Shown in pieces: positions 1 to 10,603 of a stretch of 64,000 nucleotides of DNA (positions within the stretch are counted from its first letter, which is position 1; every line of letters starts with the position of its first letter). The position numbers were made by a program, and so were the translations under genes. A model generated the notes under the pieces. That model saw only the letters and a program-made list of their open reading frames with translations. It was not told the DNA's origin and did no database searches. Source of the DNA: Luteimonas sp. 9C (GTDB lineage Bacteria > Pseudomonadota > Gammaproteobacteria > Xanthomonadales > Xanthomonadaceae); contig NZ_LR733312.1 of assembly GCF_902506295.1 (NCBI RefSeq), positions 1,874,095 through 1,938,094 on the forward strand. Direction: 5' to 3'.

Positions 1-1198
1 CGCCTCCACCGCCCTGCCGTCCACCGACTGGGACGTCATCGTGCTCGGCGCGGGCGCCGCCGGCCTGATGGCGGCGATTGCGGCAGGCCAGCGTGGGCGT
101 CGCGTGCTGGTGCTCGACCACGCGAACAAGGTCGGCAAGAAGATCCTGATGTCGGGCGGCGGCCACTGCAATTTCACCAATACCGGCACCACGCCGGCGC
201 AGTACCTGTCGCACAACCCGCACTTCTGCAAGTCGGCGTTGGCGCGCTATACGCCGCAGGATTTCATCGAGCTGGTCGACCGCCACGGCATCGCCTGGCA
301 CGAGAAGGAACTGGGCCAGCTGTTCTGCGACGGCTCCTCGAAGCAGATCGTGCAGCTGCTGCTCGACGAGGCCGACGCCGTCGGCGTGCAGGTGCGCACG
401 CACTGCGCGGTGCAGCTGCCGCGACGCGTCGACGGCGGCTACGTGATCGACACCGCGGCCGGTCGACTGCGCTGCGCGTCGGTGATCGTCGCCACCGGCG
501 GCCTGTCGATCCCGAGCATGGGCGCGACCGGCTTCGGCTACGACCTCGCGCGTGCCTTCGGCCACACGCTGGTGCCGACGCGCGCCGGTCTGGTGCCGCT
601 GACGCTCAGCGGCAAGCACCAGGAACGGCTGGACGACCTGTCGGGCGTCGCGCTCGATGTCGAAGCCGGCTGCAACGGCGCGTTCTTCCGCAACCGCATG
701 CTGGTCACGCACCGCGGCATCAGCGGACCGGCGATCCTGCAGATCTCGTCCTACTGGCAACCCGGCGACGATCTGCGCCTGGACCTGCTGCCCGGTCGCG
801 ATGCGCTGGCGTGGCTGCAGACCCAGCAGGCCGAGCGTCCGGGCACCGAACTGAAGAACGTGCTGGCGGAACTGATGCCGCGCCGGTTCGCGCAACGCCT
901 GTGCGAAATCTGGCTGCCGAACCGGCCGATGAAACAGTTCACCCCGCCGCAGCTGCAGGACACCGCCGCGCTGCTGCAGGCCTGGCCGCTGGTCGCCAGT
1001 GGCACCGAGGGCTACCGCACCGCCGAAGTCACATTGGGCGGCGTGGACACCGGCGGCGTATCGTCGCGGACGATGGAATCGCAGCACGCGCCAGGGCTGT
1101 ATTTCATCGGCGAGGTGCTCGACGTCACCGGCTGGCTCGGCGGCTACAACTTCCAGTGGGCCTGGGCGTCGGGCATGGCCGCGGGCAGCGCGGCGTAA
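1..1198 (+). CDS. HI0933/YhiN-family FAD-dependent oxidoreductase, 5' end outside window
   Basis: Flavoprotein of the HI0933/YhiN family; its physiological substrate is not known. The dinucleotide-binding signature GAGAAG lies close to the visible start. The family signature SGGGHCNFTN follows, and the C-terminal block FIGEVLDVTGWLGGYN is typical of the FAD-contacting end. The frame is open to the first base, and the residues before the GTG at 41 (TDWDVIVLGAG) continue the beta strand that leads into the Rossmann motif. The true start therefore lies upstream and the gene is cut by the window edge. It ends 37 bases before the convergent aroG stop. Family assignment is firm; function is not. 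Confidence 0.88.
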   Translation, partial: ASTALPSTDWDVIVLGAGAAGLMAAIAAGQRGRRVLVLDHANKVGKKILMSGGGHCNFTNTGTTPAQYLSHNPHFCKSALARYTPQDFIELVDRHGIAWHEKELGQLFCDGSSKQIVQLLLDEADAVGVQVRTHCAVQLPRRVDGGYVIDTAAGRLRCASVIVATGGLSIPSMGATGFGYDLARAFGHTLVPTRAGLVPLTLSGKHQERLDDLSGVALDVEAGCNGAFFRNRMLVTHRGISGPAILQISSYWQPGDDLRLDLLPGRDALAWLQTQQAERPGTELKNVLAELMPRRFAQRLCEIWLPNRPMKQFTPPQLQDTAALLQAWPLVASGTEGYRTAEVTLGGVDTGGVSSRTMESQHAPGLYFIGEVLDVTGWLGGYNFQWAWASGMAAGSAA

Positions 1199-1235
1199 GG
1201 AATGTCGTAGGAGCGCGCTCGCGCGCCTGCATGGA

Positions 1236-2309
1236 TCAGGCCGCCTGCGCGTCGGCGCGCGCACGGCGCGTCCGCACCGCATCGGCCAGACGATCGAGCG
1301 TGCGCACCGTCGTCTCCCAGTCGATGCAGCCGTCGGTGATGCTCTGGCCGTAGACCAGCGGCGTGCCCGGCACCAGCGCCTGCTTGCCCGCCACGAGATG
1401 GCTCTCGATCATCGCGCCGACGATGCGGCGCTCGCCGCCTTCGAGCTGGCGCGCGATGTCGGCGATCACCTTCGGCTGGTTGTCGGGATTCTTGCTGCTG
1501 TTGGCGTGGCTGGCGTCGATCATCAGCGCCGCGCGCTGGCCCTGCGCCTGCAGCACGCCGGACGCCGCCTCGACATGCGCCGCATCGAAGTTCGGCGCCG
1601 CCCCGCCGCGCAGGATCACGTGGCCATCCGGGTTGCCGGCGGTCGATGCCACCGCGCAGCGCCCGTCCTTGCCGACGGCGAGGAAATGATGCGGATGCGA
1701 GGCCGCGCCGACCGCATCCACCGCGATGCGCACGTCGCCGCCGGTGCCGTTCTTGAAGCCGACCGGACACGACAGGCCCGACGCCATCTCGCGATGCACC
1801 TGGCTCTCCGTCGTGCGCGCACCGATCGCGCCCCAGGCGACCAGATCGGCGAGGTACTGCGGGCTGATGATGTCGAGGAATTCCACGCCCGCCGGCAGAC
1901 CCAGCGCGTTGATCTCACGCAGCAGGCCGCGCGCCAGGCGCAGGCCCTTGTCGATGTGGAAACTGCCGTCTAGATCGGGATCGTTGATCAGGCCCTTCCA
2001 GCCGATAGTCGTGCGCGGCTTCTCGAAGTACACACGCATCACCAGTTCCAGTGCGTCGCCATGCATGTCGCGCAGCGCGCGCAGGCGGTGCGCGTAGTCC
2101 ATCGCCGCGACCGGGTCGTGGATCGAGCATGGGCCGACGACGACGATCAGACGGTCGTCCTCGCCGTGCAGGATCGCGTGGCAGGCGGCGCGGGCGTCGG
2201 CGACGGTGGTCGACATCGCCTCGCTGCAGGGCAGTTCGGCGAGCAGCACGGCGGGCGGGGTCAAGGGCTGCAGGTCGCGGATGCGGAGGTCGTCGGTGTG
2301 CGGGGGCAT
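1236..2309 (-). CDS. aroG: 3-deoxy-7-phosphoheptulonate (DAHP) synthase, AroFGH type
   Basis: Catalyses phosphoenolpyruvate plus erythrose-4-phosphate to DAHP, the first step of the shikimate pathway, in the cytoplasm. The 357-residue protein has the family length and its hallmark blocks: VVGPCSIHD, KPRTTIGWKGL, GARTTESQVHRE and ASHANSSKNP. The ATG at 2309 (MPPHTDDLRI) was chosen because it gives the normal N-terminus. The frame extends 23 codons further upstream, but that extension is encoded by the terminator hairpin of the leader. Expression is probably controlled by transcription attenuation through the upstream leader peptide and terminator. Which aromatic amino acid inhibits the enzyme cannot be read from the sequence. 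Confidence 0.95.
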   Translation of the reverse strand: MPPHTDDLRIRDLQPLTPPAVLLAELPCSEAMSTTVADARAACHAILHGEDDRLIVVVGPCSIHDPVAAMDYAHRLRALRDMHGDALELVMRVYFEKPRTTIGWKGLINDPDLDGSFHIDKGLRLARGLLREINALGLPAGVEFLDIISPQYLADLVAWGAIGARTTESQVHREMASGLSCPVGFKNGTGGDVRIAVDAVGAASHPHHFLAVGKDGRCAVASTAGNPDGHVILRGGAAPNFDAAHVEAASGVLQAQGQRAALMIDASHANSSKNPDNQPKVIADIARQLEGGERRIVGAMIESHLVAGKQALVPGTPLVYGQSITDGCIDWETTVRTLDRLADAVRTRRARADAQAA

Positions 2310-2340
2310 GGTCGATCTCGAAAACGGCAGGCTGGAAACG

Positions 2341-2367
2341 AAAAAAGCCGCCAGGGTTTCTGGCGGC
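2341..2367 (-). terminator. Attenuator terminator in the aroG leader
   Basis: On the minus strand GCCGCCAG, a five-base loop and CTGGCGGC form a perfect 8-bp GC-rich stem followed directly by six U residues: an intrinsic terminator. It lies between the leader peptide (stop at 2394) and the aroG start (2309), so it would end transcription before the gene is reached. The GGCGGC inside codons 18-20 of the leader peptide can pair with the GCCGCC arm and would compete with the terminator, as an antiterminator should. Confidence 0.85.
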
Positions 2368-2393
2368 TTCCGGGACATACGTGCGACCTGGTG

Positions 2394-2474
2394 TCAGGGC
2401 GCGCGCGGACCGTCCGCCGCCTGTGGCGTCGGAAACGCGTACCAATAGAAGCAGCAGGCGGGGCGCGGGTTCAT
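2394..2474 (-). CDS. aroG leader peptide, rich in aromatic residues
   Basis: A 26-codon reading frame beginning MNPRPACCFYWYAFP. Five of its codons are aromatic and lie within six positions (Phe-Tyr-Trp-Tyr-Ala-Phe), followed by a UGA stop 26 bases before the terminator stem. This is the design of a ribosome-stalling leader: scarce charged Phe, Tyr or Trp tRNA holds the ribosome on these codons and favours an alternative fold over the terminator. No strong ribosome binding site is visible, and a short mRNA leader is possible. The role is inferred from architecture alone. Confidence 0.8.
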   Translation of the reverse strand: MNPRPACCFYWYAFPTPQAADGPRAP

Positions 2475-2544
2475 GGCGCTATTGATAACACGGCACTCCG
2501 CGCGGTGCGACGGTTGCAGTCGCGACCATCGCGCCGGACCGCGG

Positions 2545-4737
2545 TCACTCCGGCAGCAGCGGCGGCTGTGATTCATACCAGTCGCGCGCGCCGGCGATGT
2601 GCAGCTTGCGGTCGCCGCCCTGCAGCTCGACGCCCATGCCCAGCACGCCCCAGCGCGCGTACAGATCGCCATCCGGCGTGCCGTCGGCGATGCGCAGCCG
2701 CGCCTGCAGATCGATGCGGTCGTTGCGGGCCTGCACGCGGTCGAACACCAGTTCGTTGCCACGCAGACGCAGGTCACCGGTCGCATGCGCTTCGCCGGAA
2801 TCGATCAGATTGCCGATCCAGCGCGGGAACACGCTGCGCTCGGCAAACAGGCCCAGCAGCACGCTGACATCGCGCATGTCGACGCGTCCACGGCCCGTGA
2901 GCTCGAACGGTTCCCGCCAGTCCAGCGTGCCGTCTTCCAATGCGAGCTTGGCCCACCACGGCGCATCGTCGCCGCCCGCTCCGTCGAGCCGCACACCGTC
3001 GAGACGCAACGCCATCGCATCGATCTTGTAGCGCCGCCCGACGCGCTGCATCCGTGACAGACGGCTGTCGAGATCGACATTGCCCGACAGCTGCGACGGC
3101 CCCAGCGCGACGCGCACATCCTGTCCGCGCACACGCATGCGCCCGCCGATCATCTCGCCGCCATTGTCGAGACGGATGTCGCCGCTGGCATGTCCGCTGC
3201 CGCCGACCAGACGCGCACTGTCGCCAGGCAGATAGCGGTTGTAGGTGCGCAGGTCCGGCACCTGCGCATCCTCGAAGCGCAGTCGCGCATCGAGACGTTC
3301 GTGGAATTCGGCCAGCGTGCCGGTGGAATTCAGATCCAGTCGCAGATCGCGGCCGCGCAGATCGATCCGGTCCGGCGCGGATTCAGGCGCGAGGGTGAAG
3401 CGGTCGAGCACGATGCCGATCGTCGTGCGCTGCCCGGCGTCTGCATCCTCGCGCATGCGCATGCGTGCATGGGCATTGCCGCTGAAACGGTTATCGAGCA
3501 CTTGCGCGGTCAATGCGGCATCGTCGAGATCGATGCGGCTGCCCGGCTGCAGTTGTCCGTCGTGCAGACGCACGTCGGCATCCAGATCCGCGCGGCCGTC
3601 GAAGGCCAGCCAGTCGACGTCACGCAGGATCACGTCGATCCAGCGCAGCGGCACGGCCGGCCATTGCGTTTCGACCGTACCGCCCAGTGCACGCACCGGC
3701 CGCAGCCAGTCGTCCGGGCCGATGCGGCGATCGGCAACCCGCAGATCGGCGCGCAGCCACGGCGTGCCCGATGCGGGCGCCGGGACGCGGGCGGCCATCA
3801 GGATGGCGTCGGGCGACGTGCGCAGCGCCACCCCCAGCGGATGCCGCAACGGCGTCCCGTCGGCCGCGGTGGAATACACCGGCGCCGACCAGTCGAGCGT
3901 GCTGCCGGGCATCAGCACGCCGCGCGCCAGCGTGAGGTCGGCGCGCAGATGGCCGACGAATCCCGCGGTGCCCACAGGCAGCGCATCGTCGTTGCGCGCC
4001 ACCAGGTCGATGCCCGGCGCAGGCCCGTCCACGCGCATGCGCGCATCCAGCAGCACCAGCTTTTCCTCGCCTTGCGCCTGTTCGCGGATGTGCGCCGGAA
4101 TCTCGATCTCGAAATCGAGCCTGCCGTCGCGCAGCACGATGACGTCGCTGACCTGCAGCGTCGCGTCGGGCATCGTCAGCGTGGACGGCCCGACTTCCAT
4201 CGCCCCGCCCTGCAGGGTCTTCTCGAACACGAAGCGCGCCTCACCATGACCGGTCACGCGCGCGTCGTAGAAATCCAGCCGCAACAGACTCGGCGTGGTG
4301 ATCGCGGAGAAGCGCAGTGTCCAGGGCGACGTGCCCGGACGCACCGTCGTCGGCAGATCGTGCGGCGTGCGCGCGACGTGGACTGACACGTTCTGCGCAC
4401 GGATCGTGCCGAACGTGATCTTGCGGCCCAGCAGCGGCAGGACCCGGATGCGTCCGTTGGCGCGCGGACTGGCGATCGTCCACAGGTTCGTGCGCGCATG
4501 TCCACCCATGACGATGCCACGTGCGTGGATGTGCCCCGGGTACAGACTCATCGCCCAGTCCCAGCGCGCGTGGAAGCGCTCGGGCTTGCGGTTGATCACA
4601 TCGGCGCCGAAGGCGCTGTTGAGGAACACATTGGCCGCGACGAGATACAGCAGATACAGCACGCACGCGGCGATGCCCGCGCGGCGCAGGCCGGTGCGGT
4701 GCGCGCGCCACCACGGATGGGAAGGAGTCGCCGGCAT
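2545..4737 (-). CDS. Large membrane-anchored AsmA/DUF748-like envelope protein
   Basis: A 730-residue protein with one N-terminal membrane segment (about residues 18-37) and a long, beta-rich, low-cysteine remainder. Repeated phrases of the type L-x-G-x-[IV]-x-L appear throughout. Membrane-anchored, repetitive beta architecture of this kind is typical of the AsmA/TamB/DUF748 group acting in the periplasm, but I see no diagnostic motif, so the relationship is an inference. It lies on the same strand as the aroG leader, 70 bases upstream of it, and is probably a separate unit given the attenuator. Other possibilities include an uncharacterised xanthomonad envelope protein. Confidence 0.7.
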   Translation of the reverse strand: MPATPSHPWWRAHRTGLRRAGIAACVLYLLYLVAANVFLNSAFGADVINRKPERFHARWDWAMSLYPGHIHARGIVMGGHARTNLWTIASPRANGRIRVLPLLGRKITFGTIRAQNVSVHVARTPHDLPTTVRPGTSPWTLRFSAITTPSLLRLDFYDARVTGHGEARFVFEKTLQGGAMEVGPSTLTMPDATLQVSDVIVLRDGRLDFEIEIPAHIREQAQGEEKLVLLDARMRVDGPAPGIDLVARNDDALPVGTAGFVGHLRADLTLARGVLMPGSTLDWSAPVYSTAADGTPLRHPLGVALRTSPDAILMAARVPAPASGTPWLRADLRVADRRIGPDDWLRPVRALGGTVETQWPAVPLRWIDVILRDVDWLAFDGRADLDADVRLHDGQLQPGSRIDLDDAALTAQVLDNRFSGNAHARMRMREDADAGQRTTIGIVLDRFTLAPESAPDRIDLRGRDLRLDLNSTGTLAEFHERLDARLRFEDAQVPDLRTYNRYLPGDSARLVGGSGHASGDIRLDNGGEMIGGRMRVRGQDVRVALGPSQLSGNVDLDSRLSRMQRVGRRYKIDAMALRLDGVRLDGAGGDDAPWWAKLALEDGTLDWREPFELTGRGRVDMRDVSVLLGLFAERSVFPRWIGNLIDSGEAHATGDLRLRGNELVFDRVQARNDRIDLQARLRIADGTPDGDLYARWGVLGMGVELQGGDRKLHIAGARDWYESQPPLLPE

Positions 4738-4824
4738 GCCATCAGCATGAGCGACCGGCAGTGAGGACTGCCTCCACGCAGGTGAGCGCGTGGGGCCGGC
4801 GGCGTCGCGTCCCGTGTGAAGGCC

Positions 4825-4852
4825 AAAAAAAACCCCGCCTCGCGGCGGGGTT
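4825..4852 (-). terminator. Intrinsic terminator of groESL
   Basis: On the minus strand AACCCCGCC, a short GCGA loop and GGCGGGGTT form a strong stem followed by a run of U residues. It lies 33 bases downstream of the groEL stop, as expected for the end of the groES-groEL transcript. Confidence 0.9.
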
Positions 4853-4884
4853 CTTCGTGGAGCGTTAGTGCAGATGGGGCTGGA

Positions 4885-6537
<1,653 letters not shown>

Positions 6538-6622
6538 TCAGAAATGAAAGGGGATGGGATGGCGGGCGAGGCCCACCGGGTCGATCGTCGAGTCGCGCGG
6601 ACGCCGGGGCGTCCGCCGCGGA

Positions 6623-6913
6623 TCAGCCGACGATCGCGAGGACGTCGTCTTCCTTGACGATCTTGTATTCGACGCCGTCGGCCTTGTAGGCGCTGCCGGC
6701 GTACTGACCGTAGATCACGATGTCGCCGACCTTGACCTTCGGCGCGCGCACGCTGCCGTTGTCCAGGGCCTTGCCTTCGCCGACGGCGACGACTTCACCC
6801 TTGGTGGGCTTTTCCTTGGCGTTGTCCGGAATCAGGATGCCGCCGGCGCTCTTCTCTTCGGCCTCGACAGGCTTGACCACGATGCGGTCGTAAAGCGGCT
6901 TCAGGTTGCTCAT
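6623..6913 (-). CDS. groES: Co-chaperonin GroES (10 kDa)
   Basis: Heptameric lid of the GroEL chamber. The 96-residue protein begins [14 protein letters not shown]. It carries the mobile-loop sequence [18 protein letters not shown] and the C-terminal [17 protein letters not shown]. The ATG at 6913 gives the normal length; the frame is open further upstream but through regulatory DNA. First gene of the groES-groEL operon, behind a CIRCE element at 6960-6986 and a sigma32-like promoter at 7029-7056. Confidence 0.98.
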   Translation of the reverse strand: MSNLKPLYDRIVVKPVEAEEKSAGGILIPDNAKEKPTKGEVVAVGEGKALDNGSVRAPKVKVGDIVIYGQYAGSAYKADGVEYKIVKEDDVLAIVG

Positions 6914-6959
6914 TACAGCCTCGCTAAGTGATTGATTGGAAAGAAATCGGACGCCGATT

Positions 6960-6986
6960 CTAGCACTCGCCCTGCGGGAGTGCCAG
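6960..6986 (-). promoter_or_regulatory. CIRCE operator (HrcA binding site) upstream of groES
   Basis: An inverted repeat with arms tAGCACTC and GAGTGCca separated by nine bases, matching the CIRCE consensus TTAGCACTC-N9-GAGTGCTAA apart from the outermost bases. It lies 47 bases upstream of the groES start, downstream of the probable -10 box, where HrcA binding represses chaperonin genes. Confidence 0.92.
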
Positions 6987-7028
6987 AAACCCTGGCGCAC
7001 GCACCCGGCAGAACCGGGGCCGCACCGG

Positions 7029-7056
7029 AGATGGGCGCGGGGAATTGGATTACAAG
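7029..7056 (-). promoter_or_regulatory. Sigma32-like heat-shock promoter of groESL
   Basis: On the minus strand CTTGTA and CCCATCT are separated by 15 bases. The sigma32 consensus is CTTGAA, 13-17 bases, CCCATnT. The -10 element matches fully and the -35 element differs at one position. Together with CIRCE this implies both positive (RpoH) and negative (HrcA) heat-shock control. Confidence 0.7.
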
Positions 7057-7290
7057 GGCGGGAGGCGAAAGAATTCCGGCGCCCGGACCAGGACCGGGTG
7101 CGCCTCGGCCCGGCACGCGGGCGATCGCCCGTGCAGGCGCTGCGGCCGGATGCGCCGGGCGCGCCCCGCCGGCACGCGGCGCGATCTGCACCGGTCAAGA
7201 AGATCGTCGTGCGGCTGTCAGCGCCGCGCGGTCATCCGCAGGCGCGGGCGCTCGAAAACAGTGCCCGGTACGCGCCGGACACGCCTGGAC

Positions 7291-7776
7291 TCAGCGGAAC
7301 CGCCAGGCCGCGAGCAGCATCGTCTCGCCGTCGTTGGGCTGCTTGATGCTGGCATTGGAGATGTGCCGGGCCAGCAGCGAGAACCGGTCCCAGCGCCAGC
7401 CCACCGTGCTGACGAACTGCGGATTGCCCGACAGCGCACTGGTCCGCCCGGCCTGTACGCCCACGCCGAAGCCGGCCACGAATCCGTTGTCGCGCTCGTA
7501 GCGCGCGCCGCCGTGGAAGACGCCGGCGTCTTCGGACAGGTCGAATCGCGTGTTGTCGCGACCGCGCACGTAGATCGCGCCCACGTCCCAGCGCAGCACG
7601 CCGTTCCGGGTGCGGCGCCATTCGGGCAGCCAGGCCGCGCTGGCGACGAACGTGGTCTCGTTCTCGCGGGTCGCGGACGCGCCTACACCGATATCGACGG
7701 GCGCGCTCTGGGCAGCGACGGGAAGGGCGGCGCAGGCGAGCGCGGCTGCGGCAATGAGGGAGGTAATCGGGCGCAT
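7291..7776 (-). CDS. PagL-like lipid A deacylase (acyloxyacyl hydrolase family)
   Basis: A 161-residue outer-membrane-type protein with a cleavable signal peptide (about residues 1-22, VAA-Q), amphipathic beta strands and a terminal aromatic-x-Arg. The block ARHISNASIKQPNDGE near the C-terminus resembles the PagL active site, which uses His, Ser and Glu. Here these would be H138, S140 and E151, with the Glu one position from the Pseudomonas enzyme spacing. PagL removes the 3-O acyl chain of lipid A in the outer membrane. The family call is good; activity is an inference. Confidence 0.75.
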   Translation of the reverse strand: MRPITSLIAAAALACAALPVAAQSAPVDIGVGASATRENETTFVASAAWLPEWRRTRNGVLRWDVGAIYVRGRDNTRFDLSEDAGVFHGGARYERDNGFVAGFGVGVQAGRTSALSGNPQFVSTVGWRWDRFSLLARHISNASIKQPNDGETMLLAAWRFR

Positions 7777-8176
7777 CGAGCTCTGTGGGAATCGCGGCGC
7801 GATTCGTCTGGCAACGGGAAGTCGGAAATTATACCGACCGGTTCACTAATGCGTGGGGCCGCCTGACGGGATGCTGCGTCCCCGTCGGCGCGCAAGCGTG
7901 GAGTCGGACGCGTGGAGGCGCCGTGCACGGGTGCACCGGCGTCGCGCTTCGGCACTGCGCCACCCGCAGCGACGCAGCGGTCGAGACTTCGGCCGCCCGT
8001 GTTCCCGCCTCCGTGCGGCTTGCGAGCATCCGCTGCCGGACCGGCCAGCTGGTCCCGGGCGGGGTACATCTGGGCCACGGGTGGCCCGGGCCGTCGATGA
8101 TCAGGCCTGGGCGCACACGCCGCCGGCGCTGAACTGCTGTTCGGCATCCGTCGCGGCGGCCTGCGATACTGGCGCG
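7777..8176. other. Intergenic region between the divergent PagL-like gene and dsbD
   Basis: About 400 bases between divergently transcribed genes, presumably holding both promoters. The reading frames crossing it lack coding character or any recognisable domain. I see no RNA gene, terminator or repeat here. Confidence 0.5.
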
Positions 8177-10603
8177 ATGCGCGCGCTCTCCTCCGAAGTC
8201 ATGTCAGGCCGCGATCGCCGGCTCTCCTTCTTTGCGGGCGCGCCGGCCCGCGTGATCGCGGGACTGCTGGCCGGCCTCCTGCTGCTGGCCGGGCTGCCGG
8301 CCCGGGCGCAGGGCATCGGCTTCGACGACGTCCTGCCGGTCGACGAAGCGCTGCGGGTCTCCACCGAAGCGGTCGCGCCGGACCGGATCGAGATCCGCTG
8401 GGCCATCGCCGACGGGTATTACCTCTACCGCCACCGCATGGGCGCGCGGGTGGAGGCCGGCTTCAAGACCAATCCCCTGCAGTTGCCGGACGGCCGCAAG
8501 CACACCGACGAGTTCTTCGGCGAGGTCGAGACGTATCGCGGCCAAGTCACCGCCGTCCTGACCGGCGCGCCGGCCGACGGCGTCGACCGGGTGCAGGTCG
8601 AGGTGAAGTACCAGGGCTGCGCGGATGCGGGCATCTGCTATCCGCCGCAGACGCGCACCCTGCAGGTCGCCTTGCCGCGCGGCGCAGGCCGCGCGCCGAC
8701 CACTCGCGATTCCGGCTTCGCTGCGCTGGGCCAGGCGCTTGGCGGCAACAGCGCGGGGCGCGCGCCGACCCTCATCGGCGCGAACGATGCCCTGCCGCCG
8801 GAGCGCGCGTTCGCATTCGAGGCCATCGCGGGCGACGGCGACACGATCCTGCTGCGCTTCACCCCAGCCACGGGCTACTACCTCTACCGCGACCGCAACC
8901 GCTTCGAGGTGCGCGGCGTCGAAGGCATCCGTGCCGGCGCGCCGCGCTGGCCCAAGGGACAAGCGCATCACGATGCGCATTTCGGCGACGTCACCGTCTA
9001 CTTCGACCAGGTCGACGTGCCGTTGCCGCTGGTACGCACGACGTCCGCCGCGGCGGACGTCGATGTCGTCGCGACCTTCCAGGGCTGCCAGAGCGAAGGC
9101 ATCTGCTATCCGCCGATGACCCGCACGGTGCGCGTCGCGCTGCCGGCAGGGCGCGCGCAGACCGTCGCCGAAGCGGCTGCGGCACTGGCGGGCACTGCGT
9201 CGGGGGATGCGTCCCCCACGGCCCCGTCCGGCGCGTCCGAGGTTGCCGGGGCGCCTGAAGCGCCGGCACCCGCGACATCCGGCGCCCTCGACACGTCCGC
9301 AGGGCCGGGCGCGGCAGCCGACGCCGCGGATGCCAGCGCCGACAACGCGGCGCGTACACGGCCGCCCGGCGACGCGTCGATCGGCCTGTTCGCCGCACTC
9401 GGCTTGGCCCTGCTCGGCGGTTTGCTGCTGAATCTGATGCCCTGCGTGCTGCCGATCCTGTCGCTGAAGGTGCTGGGCATCGCGAAGAGCGGCGGCAGTC
9501 GCGCCGCCGCGCGCTCGCACGCGCTCTGGTACACGGCCGGCGTGCTGGTCGCGTTCGCCGCGGTCGGATTACTGGTGATCGCGCTGCGCGCCGCCGGCCA
9601 GGCGCTGGGCTGGGGCTTCCAGTTGCAGCAGCCGTGGTTCGTCGCGGCGCTGGCCTATCTGATGTTCGCGGTGGGCCTGAGCCTGTCGGGTGTGTTCACT
9701 CTCGGCGGGCGCATCGGCAACGTCGGGCAGGCCCTCGCCGGGCGCACCGGTCCGGTCGGCGACTTCTTCACTGGCGTGCTGGCCTGCGTGGTCGCCAGCC
9801 CATGCATCGCGCCGTTCATGGGCGGCGCGCTGGCCTATGCGTTCACCGCGTCCACGCCGATGGCGCTGGCGGTGTTCCTGATGCTGGGCCTGGGCCTCGC
9901 CCTGCCGTTCCTGCTGATCGGCCTGGTGCCGGCGCTCGCCGACCGCCTGCCGAAACCCGGCGCGTGGATGGAGACGCTGAAGCAGGTGCTGGCGTTCCCG
10001 ATGTATCTCACCGCCCTGTGGCTGGCTTGGGTGCTCGGCAAGCAGCGCGGCGTCGATGCGATGGCGCTGCTGGTGGCCGGCATGACCGTGCTCGCGCTGG
10101 CGCTGTGGTGGTTCGAACGCCGTCGCTGGACCGGCCACGCGCTGCATCGCGGCCTCGCGCTGGCGCTCGCCCTGGTGGCGCTGCTGCCGGTGTTCGCCGT
10201 TGGGATGCTGACCGCCCCGGTGGCCACGACCGCTGCGGCCAGCGCCGACGGTGCGCGGATCGCCTACGCCGCCGACCGTCTGGCCGCCTTGCGCGCCGCC
10301 GGCACGCCGGTGTTCGTCAACATGACCGCCGACTGGTGCGTGACCTGCAAGGCCAACGAACGCCGGGTGCTGTCGGGTGACGCCTTCAAGACGGCGCTGG
10401 CCGATGCCGGGGCGGCCTACATGGTCGGTGACTGGACCAATGTGGATCCGGAGATCGGTGCCTTCCTCGAAGCGCACGGCGCCGTCGGGGTACCGCTCTA
10501 CGTGGTGTATCCCGCCGGCGGCGGTGACGGTGTGGTGCTGCCGGCGCTGCTCAGCGATGCGATCGTCGTCGACGCGCTCGGGCGCGCGGGACCGGGTCCG
10601 TGA
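8177..10603 (+). CDS. dsbD: Thiol:disulfide interchange protein DsbD with two tandem N-terminal domains
   Basis: Carries electrons from cytoplasmic thioredoxin across the inner membrane to periplasmic thiol proteins. With the ATG at 8177 it has 808 residues; an ATG at 8201 is an alternative. After a signal peptide come two nDsbD-like domains, each with the cysteine-pair block GCxxxGICYPP (cysteines near 148/154 and 304/310). An Ala/Pro-rich linker, eight or so membrane segments with NLMPCVLP (Cys 423) and VASPCIAPF (Cys 542), and a C-terminal thioredoxin domain with WCVTC (Cys 721/724) follow. Usual DsbD is under 600 residues with one N-terminal domain. It overlaps the next gene by four bases. 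Confidence 0.95.
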   Translation: MRALSSEVMSGRDRRLSFFAGAPARVIAGLLAGLLLLAGLPARAQGIGFDDVLPVDEALRVSTEAVAPDRIEIRWAIADGYYLYRHRMGARVEAGFKTNPLQLPDGRKHTDEFFGEVETYRGQVTAVLTGAPADGVDRVQVEVKYQGCADAGICYPPQTRTLQVALPRGAGRAPTTRDSGFAALGQALGGNSAGRAPTLIGANDALPPERAFAFEAIAGDGDTILLRFTPATGYYLYRDRNRFEVRGVEGIRAGAPRWPKGQAHHDAHFGDVTVYFDQVDVPLPLVRTTSAAADVDVVATFQGCQSEGICYPPMTRTVRVALPAGRAQTVAEAAAALAGTASGDASPTAPSGASEVAGAPEAPAPATSGALDTSAGPGAAADAADASADNAARTRPPGDASIGLFAALGLALLGGLLLNLMPCVLPILSLKVLGIAKSGGSRAAARSHALWYTAGVLVAFAAVGLLVIALRAAGQALGWGFQLQQPWFVAALAYLMFAVGLSLSGVFTLGGRIGNVGQALAGRTGPVGDFFTGVLACVVASPCIAPFMGGALAYAFTASTPMALAVFLMLGLGLALPFLLIGLVPALADRLPKPGAWMETLKQVLAFPMYLTALWLAWVLGKQRGVDAMALLVAGMTVLALALWWFERRRWTGHALHRGLALALALVALLPVFAVGMLTAPVATTAAASADGARIAYAADRLAALRAAGTPVFVNMTADWCVTCKANERRVLSGDAFKTALADAGAAYMVGDWTNVDPEIGAFLEAHGAVGVPLYVVYPAGGGDGVVLPALLSDAIVVDALGRAGPGP

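Noticed and set aside
2310..2378. An aroG start 23 codons upstream of 2309
   Set aside because: The extension is translated from the attenuator terminator hairpin and lacks similarity to DAHP synthase N-termini.
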